In this document: piece by piece, positions 1 to 8,559 of the stretch
How the letters are laid out: each line of letters opens with the position of its first letter
Position numbering within the stretch: position 1 is the stretch's first letter
Source of the DNA: JAFAGX01 sp035623335
GTDB lineage: Bacteria > Acidobacteriota > Terriglobia > Terriglobales > Acidobacteriaceae
Direction: 5' to 3'
DNA length: 64,000 nt
Assembly (NCBI GenBank): GCA_035623335.1
Contig: DASPTQ010000117.1
Location: 3,993-67,992, forward strand
Translations under genes and position numbers: made by a program
The notes under the pieces: generated by a model
The model's input: the letters and a program-made list of their open reading frames with translations, nothing else
The model's database searches: none
Told to the model about the DNA's origin: nothing

Positions 1-3000
1 TTGGCTGAGCGTGCGGATGACCAGTATCGCAAACGTGTCGCCATCAAGATGCTGACGCCAGGGACTAAGCGGGATGAAATCCTTCGGCGTTTTCGCAATG
101 AGCGACAGGTCCTGGCAGCTCTGGACCACCCCAGCATCGTACGACTCCTCGACGGTGGGAGCACGGAAGAAGGCTTGCCTTATCTGATCATGGAGTACGT
201 CGAGGGCGTTCGTATCGACGAATATTGTGATACCCACAGATTGTCGATCACCGAACGTTTGGTGTTGTTCCGTGCAGTCTGCCAGGCAGTGCAATACGCC
301 CATGAAACCCTCGTCATCCATCGTGATCTGAAGCCCAGCAATATCCTGATTACCAAGGAGGGCGTGGTTCGGCTCTTGGATTTTGGCATTGCCAAAGTGC
401 TTAACCCGCAATGGTCCCCGGACACAACTGTTACCCGAACCGATGGGCGTCCCATGACACCCGAATACGCGAGTCCCGAACAGTTGCGCGGAGCACTGAT
501 CACAAAGGCCACGGATATCTATTCACTCGGAGTGTTGCTTTACGAGTTGTTGACGGGACATCGGCCATATCAGGTTGGTCACAATTCTGCTTTGGAGATC
601 GCGCGGCACCGTTACACCGAGGAACCGGCGAAGCCGAGCGTGGCAGTCAGCAGGATTGACGAAAAGACGTCTCACGATGGCAGCACGCGAACGGTCATCA
701 CCCCTCAATTGGTTGCTGAAGGACGGGCTATTCGCGCCGAAGATCTGCGTCGTCGCTTGCGCGGCGATCTCGACACCATTGTGATGAAGGCAATCCGAAC
801 GGAGCCGGACGATCGTTATGCCTCCGCGGAAGAGTTCGCCAAGGATATTGAGCGGCACCTTTCGGGCTTGCCCATTAAAGCCCGTAAACCTACTCTTCTC
901 TACCGCGGCGGAAAATTCGCCCATCGGCACAGGGAGTCGTTGACTACCGCCATACTGATACTTGCTGTGACAGCGGGTTTGGGGTTATGGGCAGCGCTCA
1001 GGTTGTGGAAACAGAACTATGCCGCCGAGCCACTGCCCAGCCTACTTCACGTTCGAATGCGTCCCTCGGTCGCTATATTGGGTTTTAAGAATCTCTCCGG
1101 CCGCCCAGACACCGCTTGGATTTCGACCGCGCTGTCGGAGATGTTGACGGCGGAACTAGCAGCCGGTGAGCAATTGCGCGCGGTACCGGACGAGACGGTC
1201 GCGCGAATGAAAATCGACCTTGGTCTTACTGATGTAGAGAGTCTGCCTCCCGACGCATTGCCTCGAGTTCGCAAGAACCTGGCAAGCGACTTCATCATTC
1301 TCGGCTCATATCTCGACCTGGGAGAAGAAAGAGGAGGCCAAATTCGTCTCGACCTTCGCCTCGAAGATACTGTCAAGGGAGAAACCGTCGCTGCTGTCTC
1401 GGAATCGGGCACGGAGAAAACCATAATCGACCTGGTTTCGCAGGTTGGTGCACGCTTGCGCCAGCAGTTCGGGCTGGAGAAGCTTTCTCAAATCGAATCC
1501 GATGGAGTGAGATCCGAGCTACCGTCGAATCCGGAAGCAATGCGTTCCTATTCGCAAGGACTCGCCAAGATCAGGGCCTTTGATGCACTATCGGCACGGG
1601 AACTCCTCAGCGACGCCATCGCCGCCGATCCCTCGTTTCCTCTTGCTCACTCTGAGCTAGCACGGACGTGGTCGTCTCTCGGGTATGACTTCAACGCACA
1701 GCAGGAAGCAAAGAAAGCCCTGGATGGAGCGGGCAATCTTTCGCGTGAGAAGCACTTGCTGGTCGAGGCCCGCTTCTATGAGACCAGCAGGGATTGGGCG
1801 AAGGCCATCGAAGCCTATCAGACGCTATTCAGCTTCTTCCCCGACAATCTAGACTACGGCTTGCAGCTGACAAACGCTGAAACCGCCGGCGGCCGAGGCA
1901 AAGATGCTTTGAAGAGCTTGGCCGCTCTGGATGTTTTGGGGGCGCAGACAAAGGAAAACCCGCGAATCGATTTGGCCAGATCGGACGCAGCTGCGTCGCT
2001 CGGCGACCACAAACTCAGGCGAGATGCGGCAGAGCTCGCGGCGCAAAAAGCAAGTGAACAGGGGGCAAAACTCCTGGCGGCTCGGGCACGAGATTCTGAG
2101 TGCCGGGCTTTAGCGGATCTTGGCGAAAACGAAAAGGCCAAAAGTGCCTGTGAAGAAGCCATGCAGATCTACACTGCCGCGGGAGATCGCGGCGGTTTGG
2201 CGCAAACCCTGCACGACATGGCTGAGGTTCCCATCAATCAAGGGGATTTCGCTGCGGCTGAGAAGTTGTACAGTCAATCGCTTACCATCGCGCGAGCCAT
2301 CGGCAATCAGAAGGGTCAAGCGAGAGAACTGATGGACCTCGCCTTGATTTCTGCCAAGAAAGGCGATTTCACCATCGCGCGACGGATGTATGACGAGTCG
2401 TTCCGGAGTTACCAAAAGGCGAGTGACAAGTATGGAATGGCCAGCGTGATGGGCAACACTGGCAACCTCTTGCGTGAACAAGGAAAGTTGCAAGACGCAC
2501 TCAACGATTTTCAGAAGACGTTCGAGTTGTCAAACGAGGTGGGACATCGGGTTTCAGCTGCGCAAGCCCTGGGGGCGATCGGAACCGTCTTGCGAGAAAA
2601 AGGGGATCTTGCTGGGGCTTACCGAATGTACCAACAGGAATTGACTACTATGCGCGATACCGGCGCAAAAGTCCTTTACGCTTCCACACTCGTTGAGGTT
2701 GGGAAAGTTTTGCGACAACAGGCGGAAGCGGACAAAGCACGCCAGGCTTATCTTGAGGCGCTCTCCCTGCAAGAGGAACTGGGAAATAAGAGTGACGCTG
2801 CCGAAACTCGTCTGGCGCTGGCCGAATTGGATTGCGATTCCGGCAAAGGAACCGAGGCCGAACAACTCAGCCGTGCGGCGGTCGAAGTATTTCGTGCAGA
2901 TGCTTACGCGGAGGACGAGATCTTCGCACAATCGATGTTATCCAGAGCCCTTCTTCAACAGGGAAAGCTAGACGAGGCGCGCGCAGCCATTGCCGAAGCC

Positions 3001-3312
3001 GTCGGACTTTCGGAAAAGAGTCAGGATGTATCCGTTCGCATCCCTGTGATTATTGATCATGCCTACGTCATGGCAGCTGGAAAAAACCTGGGCGGCGCGG
3101 AGACCACCGCTCAAGAAGCGCTGACCCGGGCGTACAACCTGGGTCTTTTTCGATTGCAACTGGAAGCCTCTCTCGCCCTGGGTCAGATTCAGATGACGGG
3201 GCCAAATCGCGCTGCGGGTAGCTCTCGGCTCAACTCGCTGGAGAAAACCGCCCGCGCTAGAGGGTTTGAATTGATTGCACGAAAAGCAGCTAATGGCAAG
3301 GGTGCTTTGTAA
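1..3312 (+). CDS. Receptor-like Ser/Thr protein kinase with TolB-like domain and TPRs (5' partial)
   Basis: Membrane-anchored Hanks-type kinase. The open frame runs off the window start, and the glycine-rich loop plus about 70 N-terminal residues are missing, so the TTG at base 1 is an internal codon. Visible kinase motifs are the VAIK lysine (about residue 16), the catalytic loop HRDLKPSN (107-114), DFG (127-129) and a YASPE activation-segment end (about 156-160). One transmembrane helix lies at about 312-336. A TolB/FlgO-like segment follows (about 355-495, beginning SVAILGFKNLSGR), then TPR-like repeats to about residue 1090. This kinase-TM-TolB-TPR architecture is common in Acidobacteriota. 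The extracytoplasmic TPR part probably binds a protein or ligand; the target is unknown. Confidence 0.9.
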   Translation: MAERADDQYRKRVAIKMLTPGTKRDEILRRFRNERQVLAALDHPSIVRLLDGGSTEEGLPYLIMEYVEGVRIDEYCDTHRLSITERLVLFRAVCQAVQYAHETLVIHRDLKPSNILITKEGVVRLLDFGIAKVLNPQWSPDTTVTRTDGRPMTPEYASPEQLRGALITKATDIYSLGVLLYELLTGHRPYQVGHNSALEIARHRYTEEPAKPSVAVSRIDEKTSHDGSTRTVITPQLVAEGRAIRAEDLRRRLRGDLDTIVMKAIRTEPDDRYASAEEFAKDIERHLSGLPIKARKPTLLYRGGKFAHRHRESLTTAILILAVTAGLGLWAALRLWKQNYAAEPLPSLLHVRMRPSVAILGFKNLSGRPDTAWISTALSEMLTAELAAGEQLRAVPDETVARMKIDLGLTDVESLPPDALPRVRKNLASDFIILGSYLDLGEERGGQIRLDLRLEDTVKGETVAAVSESGTEKTIIDLVSQVGARLRQQFGLEKLSQIESDGVRSELPSNPEAMRSYSQGLAKIRAFDALSARELLSDAIAADPSFPLAHSELARTWSSLGYDFNAQQEAKKALDGAGNLSREKHLLVEARFYETSRDWAKAIEAYQTLFSFFPDNLDYGLQLTNAETAGGRGKDALKSLAALDVLGAQTKENPRIDLARSDAAASLGDHKLRRDAAELAAQKASEQGAKLLAARARDSECRALADLGENEKAKSACEEAMQIYTAAGDRGGLAQTLHDMAEVPINQGDFAAAEKLYSQSLTIARAIGNQKGQARELMDLALISAKKGDFTIARRMYDESFRSYQKASDKYGMASVMGNTGNLLREQGKLQDALNDFQKTFELSNEVGHRVSAAQALGAIGTVLREKGDLAGAYRMYQQELTTMRDTGAKVLYASTLVEVGKVLRQQAEADKARQAYLEALSLQEELGNKSDAAETRLALAELDCDSGKGTEAEQLSRAAVEVFRADAYAEDEIFAQSMLSRALLQQGKLDEARAAIAEAVGLSEKSQDVSVRIPVIIDHAYVMAAGKNLGGAETTAQEALTRAYNLGLFRLQLEASLALGQIQMTGPNRAAGSSRLNSLEKTARARGFELIARKAANGKGAL

Positions 3313-3491
3313 GCCTGTCCAATACAGAGCGAACTGACCTCGACGAATTAGTGGCGATTTTCGAGAACGCAGGTCCCGGAGCAGTCGGAGAGTCTTGCCG
3401 CTCCGAGCCTGTCCTTACTCTGCATTCGACTCGTAGTAATTTTCATGAGATTTAGCGGGACGCAGGCCCAAATTGACACGCGGGACGGCCC

Positions 3492-3700
3492 AACACCGCC
3501 AACGGCCACAGCGCTCTGTTCAACAACACCACGGGCAACAGCAAGACTGCCGTCGGCTACCAGTCGTTTTCGAACCTCGGGTCTACGAGCGGGACGACGG
3601 GAAGTTCCAACATCGCGTTCGGTTACCAGGCCCGTAGCAGCTACACCGCGAACGAAACCGGAACATCGACATCGGCGCTCCCGGGACGGTGAGTGACTCG
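3492..3700 (+). pseudogene. Remnant of a YadA-like trimeric autotransporter head (NTAxG repeats)
   Basis: In frame from 3492 the DNA reads as three degenerate head repeats of the type NTAxGxxAL...NTTGNS: the segments start NTANGHSALFNNTTG, KTAVGYQSFSNLG and NIAFGYQARSSYTANETG. At 3660-3661 one base is missing, and the next frame continues with NIDIGAPGTVSDS, the usual sequence after such repeats. There is no start codon, signal peptide or membrane anchor. It is a short decayed piece of a large secreted repeat protein, with one clear frameshift. Confidence 0.6.
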
Positions 3701-3836
3701 CTGTACATACAACTGATACATAAATCCTTCGTTGCCATTCGCAATCGATTCAAGAGCTTCTGCCGAGCAGTTCCCTCTGCATTTCCTTGCGTTTCGCAGA
3801 GAGTCAGTGTAATCCTTGGAGCGGAGAGAACCAGCT

Positions 3837-4208
3837 GTGTGTTTTTCTGCCACAGTGAACTTTGTGGGCAGCGGCGTCCTAGGCGCCGTCGGCGTCGTAA
3901 CCTTGACGAGGGTGAAACACAGGCGCGAACTGCTCTTTGCAGCGCTTCCCACGCTGTTTGCTGTTCATCAGTTCATTGAAGGGTTCGTCTGGCTGGGATT
4001 GGATGGGATTCTTTCGCCTGCGGTGGCGCACGACATGGGTGCCGCGTTCATGCTCTATGCGCAGGGACTCCTCCCCTTCTTGCTTCCGCTAAGCGTGCTG
4101 CTGTTCGAGCCGAACCGGACGAGCCGCCAGAGGATGCTGCCGTTCCTTGTGCTCGGCGGAGCCACTACGCTCTATATTTTGTGGGCGCTGACAGCATTTC
4201 CTTTACAG
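3837..4208 (+). pseudogene. Truncated DUF6629-like integral membrane protein
   Basis: The N-terminus reads MCFSATVNFVGSGVLGAVGV from a GTG at 3837, preceded by GGAGAGA at a good distance. This opening and the following helices (RRELLFAALPTLFAVHQFIEG, LPFLLPLSVLLFEP, LPFLVLGGATTLYILWA) match the roughly 220-residue DUF6629 membrane family by recall. Family similarity stops after LTAFPLQ near 4206. The frame then runs on through unrelated arginine- and serine-rich sequence into the next gene, so about half the protein is missing. Function of the family is unknown. Confidence 0.55.
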
Positions 4209-4391
4209 CAGAAGGCAGTTCAATCTCAGCTACGTCCGCTTCGCCCTCGATGCTCTCCAACCTCTCCCGTTGTTCAGCGACCTTCCTTCTCCCCAGCTAA
4301 TCGGCCCCAATCGCAGGTTGTCCTGAACTTAGGCCATGAGGCTCTTCCTTGGGGATCCAAACATCAAAGCGCGAGAGCGACTGGAGGTAGT

Positions 4392-6097
4392 ATGCATCAA
4401 TTCAGCTCGTGGAAGACCCCGACCTCCTTTCTTGTGTGTGTCTTCTGTGTAGCGGGAAGGATGGCCTCGCCTGCACAGACCTTTCAGACCCTTGCGAATT
4501 TCAACGGAGCCAACGGTTATGCCCCACAGACTGAAATGTATCTGGTGCAAGGCCTTGACGGGAACCTCTACGGGACAACCGTCGGTGGAGGGCAGTATGG
4601 CCAGGGCATAGTCTTCAAAATCACCTCGACGGGCAACTTGACTCCGCTTTACAGCTTTTGCTCCAAAAGTGATTGTGCGGACGGCTACCAACCTAACGCG
4701 GGGCTGATTCAAGGCACCGACGGGAACTTCTACGGGACAACCACTTTTGGCGGGGTCAGCAGCAGCGCCTGCTCCGATGTCAGCCCCCCAGGGTGTGGCA
4801 CAGTATTCAAGATCACCCCGGCGGGAAAGCTCACGACGCTGCATCGCTTTCACCTCACGACGGCGGCTACCCCTACGGAGGGCTGATTCAAGGCACCGAC
4901 GGGAACTTCTACGGGACAACGCAAGGGGGGCCCGCGAATGGTACTCACACGGATGGCACGGTTTTCAAAATGACCCCAGCGGGAAAGCTCACGACCCTGC
5001 ACAGCTTCGAGGGCACGGATGGCGCCTCCCCCTTCGCGCGGCTGATACAAGGCACCGACGGGAACTTCTACGGGACAACCCGCAACGGAGGGGCGCAGAA
5101 CTATGGCACAGTCTTCAAAATCACCCAAACCGGCACCCTGACGACGCTTTACAGCTTTTGCTTCCAGAGCGGTTGCACGGACGGCTACTTCCCGGAGTCA
5201 CGACTGGTTCAAGCCGCCAACGGAGAGCTCTATGGGACAACCGTCGGCGGCGGGGTCAGCAGCACCTGCACCGGCTGTGGCACGGTCTTCAAGATCACTC
5301 CGGCGGGGACGCTCACGACGCTGTACACCTTCGAGGGGCAGGCTGATGGCGGCGGCCCCAGCTCAGGGCTGATTCAAGCCACCGACGGGAACTTCTACGG
5401 GACAGCAGCTGGCGGCGGGGAGACCAGCTCCTGCGGCGGCTGTGGCACGATCTTCAAGATCACTCCGGCGGGGACACTCACCCCGCTTGAAAACTTCGAC
5501 CTCACCGATGGCTCGACTCCGTACGCAGGGCTGGTTCAAGCCACTAACGGGAACGTCTACGGGACCACTGCATTTGGCGGGGCCTTCGGCGCTGGTACTG
5601 TCTTCAGCCTGTCTATTGGGCTTGGCCCGTTCGTGGAGACATTAACCGCCTCCGGCAAGGTGGGAGCGGCAGTCACTATCCTGGGAAACGATCTGCCGGG
5701 CGCGACCAGCGTAACCTTCAATGGCACCGCGGCTAAATTCAAGGTTGTCTCGAGTACCGAAATCAAGACCACCGTGCCGAGCCCCGCGACCACCGGCAAA
5801 GTCAAAGTGGTAACGCCAAGCCACACCTTGACCAGCAACCTCAACTTCCGAGTGACGCCAACGATTTTGAGCTTCTCACCGACGAGCGGCCCTGTGGACA
5901 CGAGCGTGGTGATTACCGGCAAGAGCTTCACCGGAGCTACCATTGTCGCCTTCGGAGGAGTCAAGGCCACAAGCTTTGAGGTGGACTCCTACACGCAGGT
6001 CACGGCCACGGTGCCCAGCGGAGCGAAGACGGGAAAAATCACCGTGACTACTCCAGGAGGAACTGTCACCAGCACCGGGACTTTCACCGTCCCTTAG
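4392..6097 (+). CDS. Secreted GloVer-repeat protein with two C-terminal IPT domains (one frameshift near 4857)
   Basis: From the ATG at 4392 there is a signal-peptide-like start (about residues 12-30, ending ASPAQT). Tandem repeats of about 45-60 residues follow, patterned GLIQGTDGNFYGTT...GTVFKITPxGxLTTLYSF; this is the choice-of-anchor GloVer repeat (TIGR03803). The C-terminus has two IPT/TIG Ig-like modules (about 5610-5850 and 5860-6095; FSPTSGPVDTSVVITGKSF). The first frame reads correctly to LHRFHL near 4855 and would stop at 4886. The correct sequence (DGGYPYGGLIQG) resumes in another frame at about 4858. A single missing base in ctcac(c)gac explains it, so this is either a recent mutation or a base-calling error. 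Probably a secreted surface protein; role unknown. Confidence 0.7.
4690..5600 (+). repeat. Tandem coding repeats of the GloVer module
   Basis: The segment caccgacgggaacttctacg recurs nearly unchanged near 4717, 4896, 5054 and 5381, with diverged copies near 5214 and 5548, at spacings of about 150-180 bp. The DNA-level identity suggests recent duplication or gene conversion between modules. Such repeats could also promote indels, including the frameshift at about 4857. Confidence 0.7.
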
Positions 6098-6112
6098 TGC
6101 TCCAGATTTAGC

Positions 6113-6391
6113 TTGACGTATTCTGCAGGGGCGATGACGCTGCGCAGGGAGCCTACCACTCTAGTGGAGACGATGGGCAGCTATTGGACGCAGTTCGCAA
6201 AGACTGGAGACCCCAACCAGGTCGGGCTTCCCGCGTGGCCTGTATATGATCCGAAGATAGAGCTGTGTCTCGAAATTGGCGTGGAAGTGAAACCCCGGGC
6301 CATCCCTCACCTGGAAAAGTTCGCCGCCTTTGAGCAAAGTCTGCAGGCGAGAATCACGGAATATCAGCAACCCGCATCGACAGACAAATAA
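6113..6391 (+). pseudogene. C-terminal remnant of a type-B carboxylesterase
   Basis: About 90 codons with the segment SYWTQFAKTGDPNQVGLPAW followed by PVYDPK. This is the characteristic C-terminal stretch of carboxylesterase/para-nitrobenzyl esterases (COesterase family, about 500 residues). The catalytic Ser (GESAG), Glu and His regions are absent and nothing upstream in any frame supplies them, so this is the last fifth of a lost gene, immediately behind the GloVer gene. Confidence 0.6.
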
Positions 6392-6594
6392 TCGAGCCGA
6401 AAACTCTATCGGCACCAACTTCAACTTTGTTGCCCAATTGCCGGAACCCTGCAGAGGCCCGCTGCGACGACTGTCGCCTGGCCGACTCCTGGGAAACGGG
6501 CAAACGGAAGTTGATGTCAACGGACGCTAGCAGGCACACTTGTAACCGTGTGGTTACGAGATTAAAGGGGATTCTTAACCAGCTAGAATGCATT

Positions 6595-7365
6595 ATGGCC
6601 GATTTGACACAACCGTATGACGAGCTTGCTGCTTACTACGACCAAATATTCGAGAACTGGGAAGCAAGCATTACGCAACAGGCGAAAGTGCTCGGGAGCA
6701 TTATCCACCGTGAAAGTGGCGACAGGCGACCGATTCAGGTGCTGGATTGCGCTTGCGGCATAGGAACTCAATCACTAGGGCTCGCGATGGAAGGTTTCGA
6801 TGTAACGGGTTGCGACGTGAGCTATGGGGCCATCCAGCGAGCGCGCTCAGAAGCCTCGAAGCGGGGGCTGAGCATTCCATTCTCGGTGGCGAACATGATG
6901 CAACTGAGTGCAATCCCAGATTCGAGCTTTGATGCGGTGATTTGTATCGACAACTCCCTTCCGCACTTAGAAACCGATGAGCAGTTGTTGCAGGCCGCGC
7001 AACAGGCATATGGGAAACTTAGGCCAGGCAGTTCCTTCATCGGCAGCATTCGCGACTACGATCGATTTGTCGTGGAAAGGCCGAAAGTACAGGGCCCGAG
7101 CTTCTATTCGGATAACGGCAGAAGGCGCATCGTTTTTCAAATCTGGGATTGGGCTAATGAGCGGCGCTATCGCTTCCATCTGTACATTACGCGAAGCACA
7201 GAATCTGCGTGGCAGACGCAACATTTCACCTCGACTTATCGTGCAGTTCTTCGAAGCGAGCTGCGACACATTTTGGAACAGGCAGGGTTCACGAACGTTC
7301 GATGGCTGTTCCCATCCGACAGCGGCTTTTATCAGCCAATTTTTATTGCTCGCCGCAACTGTTGA
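6595..7365 (+). CDS. Class I SAM-dependent methyltransferase
   Basis: A 256-residue Rossmann-fold methyltransferase from the ATG at 6595 (MADLTQPYDELAAYYDQIFE). Motif I is VLDCACGIGTQSLGLA, followed by the acidic end of strand 2 (VTGCDVS) and motif post-I (SFDAVICIDNSLPHL). The open frame extends upstream to 6427, but those residues do not resemble the family and no convincing ribosome site supports them. It resembles glycine/sarcosine N-methyltransferase-type small-molecule enzymes, but the substrate cannot be told from sequence. It is the only apparently intact gene among broken ones. Confidence 0.8.
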   Translation: MADLTQPYDELAAYYDQIFENWEASITQQAKVLGSIIHRESGDRRPIQVLDCACGIGTQSLGLAMEGFDVTGCDVSYGAIQRARSEASKRGLSIPFSVANMMQLSAIPDSSFDAVICIDNSLPHLETDEQLLQAAQQAYGKLRPGSSFIGSIRDYDRFVVERPKVQGPSFYSDNGRRRIVFQIWDWANERRYRFHLYITRSTESAWQTQHFTSTYRAVLRSELRHILEQAGFTNVRWLFPSDSGFYQPIFIARRNC

Positions 7366-7448
7366 AACCCGCGATAGCACTCGTAATCCCGGAAAGAGTG
7401 ACTTGGAGATATTTTGTCGATGGCTCAAGGGACAGTTAAAGTACTCGC

Positions 7449-7844
7449 ATGAGCCCCGTCACCCACTGCCTGACAGGCTGGGTCCTTGCCAATGCCGCCG
7501 ATCTGAGCTCACGGGACCGCGCCATAGTGACATTTGCAGCGGTAATTCCTGACGTGGACGGTTTGGGAGTCTTCGCCGAGATTGTCACACGGAATTCCCA
7601 ACACCCTTTGCTGTGGTTTTCGGAATATGACCACGCGCTCCATACGTTACTTTTCGCCGGCTGTGTGTCTGCGTGCGCATTTGTTATGTCGCAGCGCAGG
7701 TGGATTACGACGTCACTCGCCTTCGTCGCGTTCCATTTGCATCTATTGGAAGATCTCGCGGGATCTCGTGGGCCGGACGGGTTCAACTGGCCAATCCCGT
7801 ATCTGTTTCCATTCACGTGCTCGCGCTTGTATGGGCGGTCGTGA
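7449..7844 (+). CDS. YdjM/DUF457-like membrane-bound metal-dependent hydrolase, apparently C-terminally truncated
   Basis: 131 residues starting MSPVTHCLTGWVLANAADLS. Features of the YdjM-like (DUF457) family are the early His (THCLTGW), IPDVDGLG, a HALHTLLFA helix and FHLHLLEDLAGSRGPDG followed by WPIPYLFPF. The family usually continues for another 50-60 residues with a W-rich helix. Here the frame stops after FTCSRLYGRS. A hydrophobic stretch (VLALVWAVVMLPARLL) lies in another frame directly downstream, compatible with a frameshift near 7810. Function is uncertain; possibly a pseudogene. Confidence 0.6.
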   Translation: MSPVTHCLTGWVLANAADLSSRDRAIVTFAAVIPDVDGLGVFAEIVTRNSQHPLLWFSEYDHALHTLLFAGCVSACAFVMSQRRWITTSLAFVAFHLHLLEDLAGSRGPDGFNWPIPYLFPFTCSRLYGRS

Positions 7845-8559
7845 TGTTGCCGGCACGGTTGCTTAGCGCTCCTTTCCGGCTTGCTTAGTTTCCCTCTGTT
7901 GCCGAGAGACGCCAGCGACAGGCAGCAGTAACGGCGGGGTCGAAGTAGCCGCCTGGGACGCTCCCAGATCCCAATTCTTGCGGAACGCGAACCACCGTCA
8001 GAATTGTTTCTGACCCCCGACCGGGGTCAGGAACCCAATGGGGAGTAGAGTCGAGAACAGGCGCAGTGGCAGTCGTGCGCTGGGGCGGCAGCGCACGCAC
8101 CACCACGTTTGTGAGCAAATCCAGGCTGACTGCGGCCATTCAAGCTTCAGATATCGCTAAGGCGCAGACGACACCGGTAGCCGTATTTAATCCCGGTCCT
8201 GGCGGAGGAGAGTCGAAGGAATGCAGACCGGCGAGTGCGTAATCAACCCAGCTTTCAGTGTGCACAGTATATCTCAAGGGGTTATATCTCAATAAATTCC
8301 CCCCTCCTACCAAACGTTAGTAACTGGGGGTATCAAAGTGAATAATTGGAGCGGTCGAAGCCAGTGGTCCTCGGCGAAAATGAATCGAGTCGGTCTCCCA
8401 CGGTGCCCCACCTCTCGAAAACGATAAACCTCCAAAAGCCTTGCCAGTCGCGGCAGAAGCTCGCCAGAAGCCCCATCTAAGGGTTATACTTGCTGCCGAT
8501 TTGGCTAGCCACAGCCCGCCCCCCGCGACCTTCGCACACGGAAGGAATGGTGGCGTTCC
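7845..8559 (+). other. Gene-poor interval with an Ig-like fossil, a hairpin and direct repeats
   Basis: No complete gene is recognisable on either strand in this 715-base interval. It contains the Ig-like fossil at 8063-8242, a compact inverted repeat TGACCCC-CGACC-GGGGTCA at 8011-8029, and two copies of TATATCTCAA at 8268-8277 and 8283-8292. The promoter of the GAF/SPOR gene at 8560 presumably lies in the last 200 bases, but no convincing -35/-10 pair was found. Confidence 0.5.
8063..8242 (+). pseudogene. Remnant of an IPT/Ig-like repeat protein
   Basis: The frame starting at 8063 reads VVRWGGSARTTTFVSKSRLT followed by AAIQASDIAKAQTTPVAVFN and PGPGGGES, then a stop at 8240. This is the typical acidobacterial Ig-like module pattern (VRWNGS-TTFVS-LTAAIPASDIA-VFNPxPGGG). 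The upstream half of the module is lost and there is a stop just before it in the same frame. It is a short decayed fragment of a larger secreted protein. Confidence 0.5.

Noticed and set aside
7885..8139. Minus-strand open frame of 84 codons
   Set aside because: No family resemblance, no ribosome site, and the plus strand of the same DNA encodes the Ig-like fossil.
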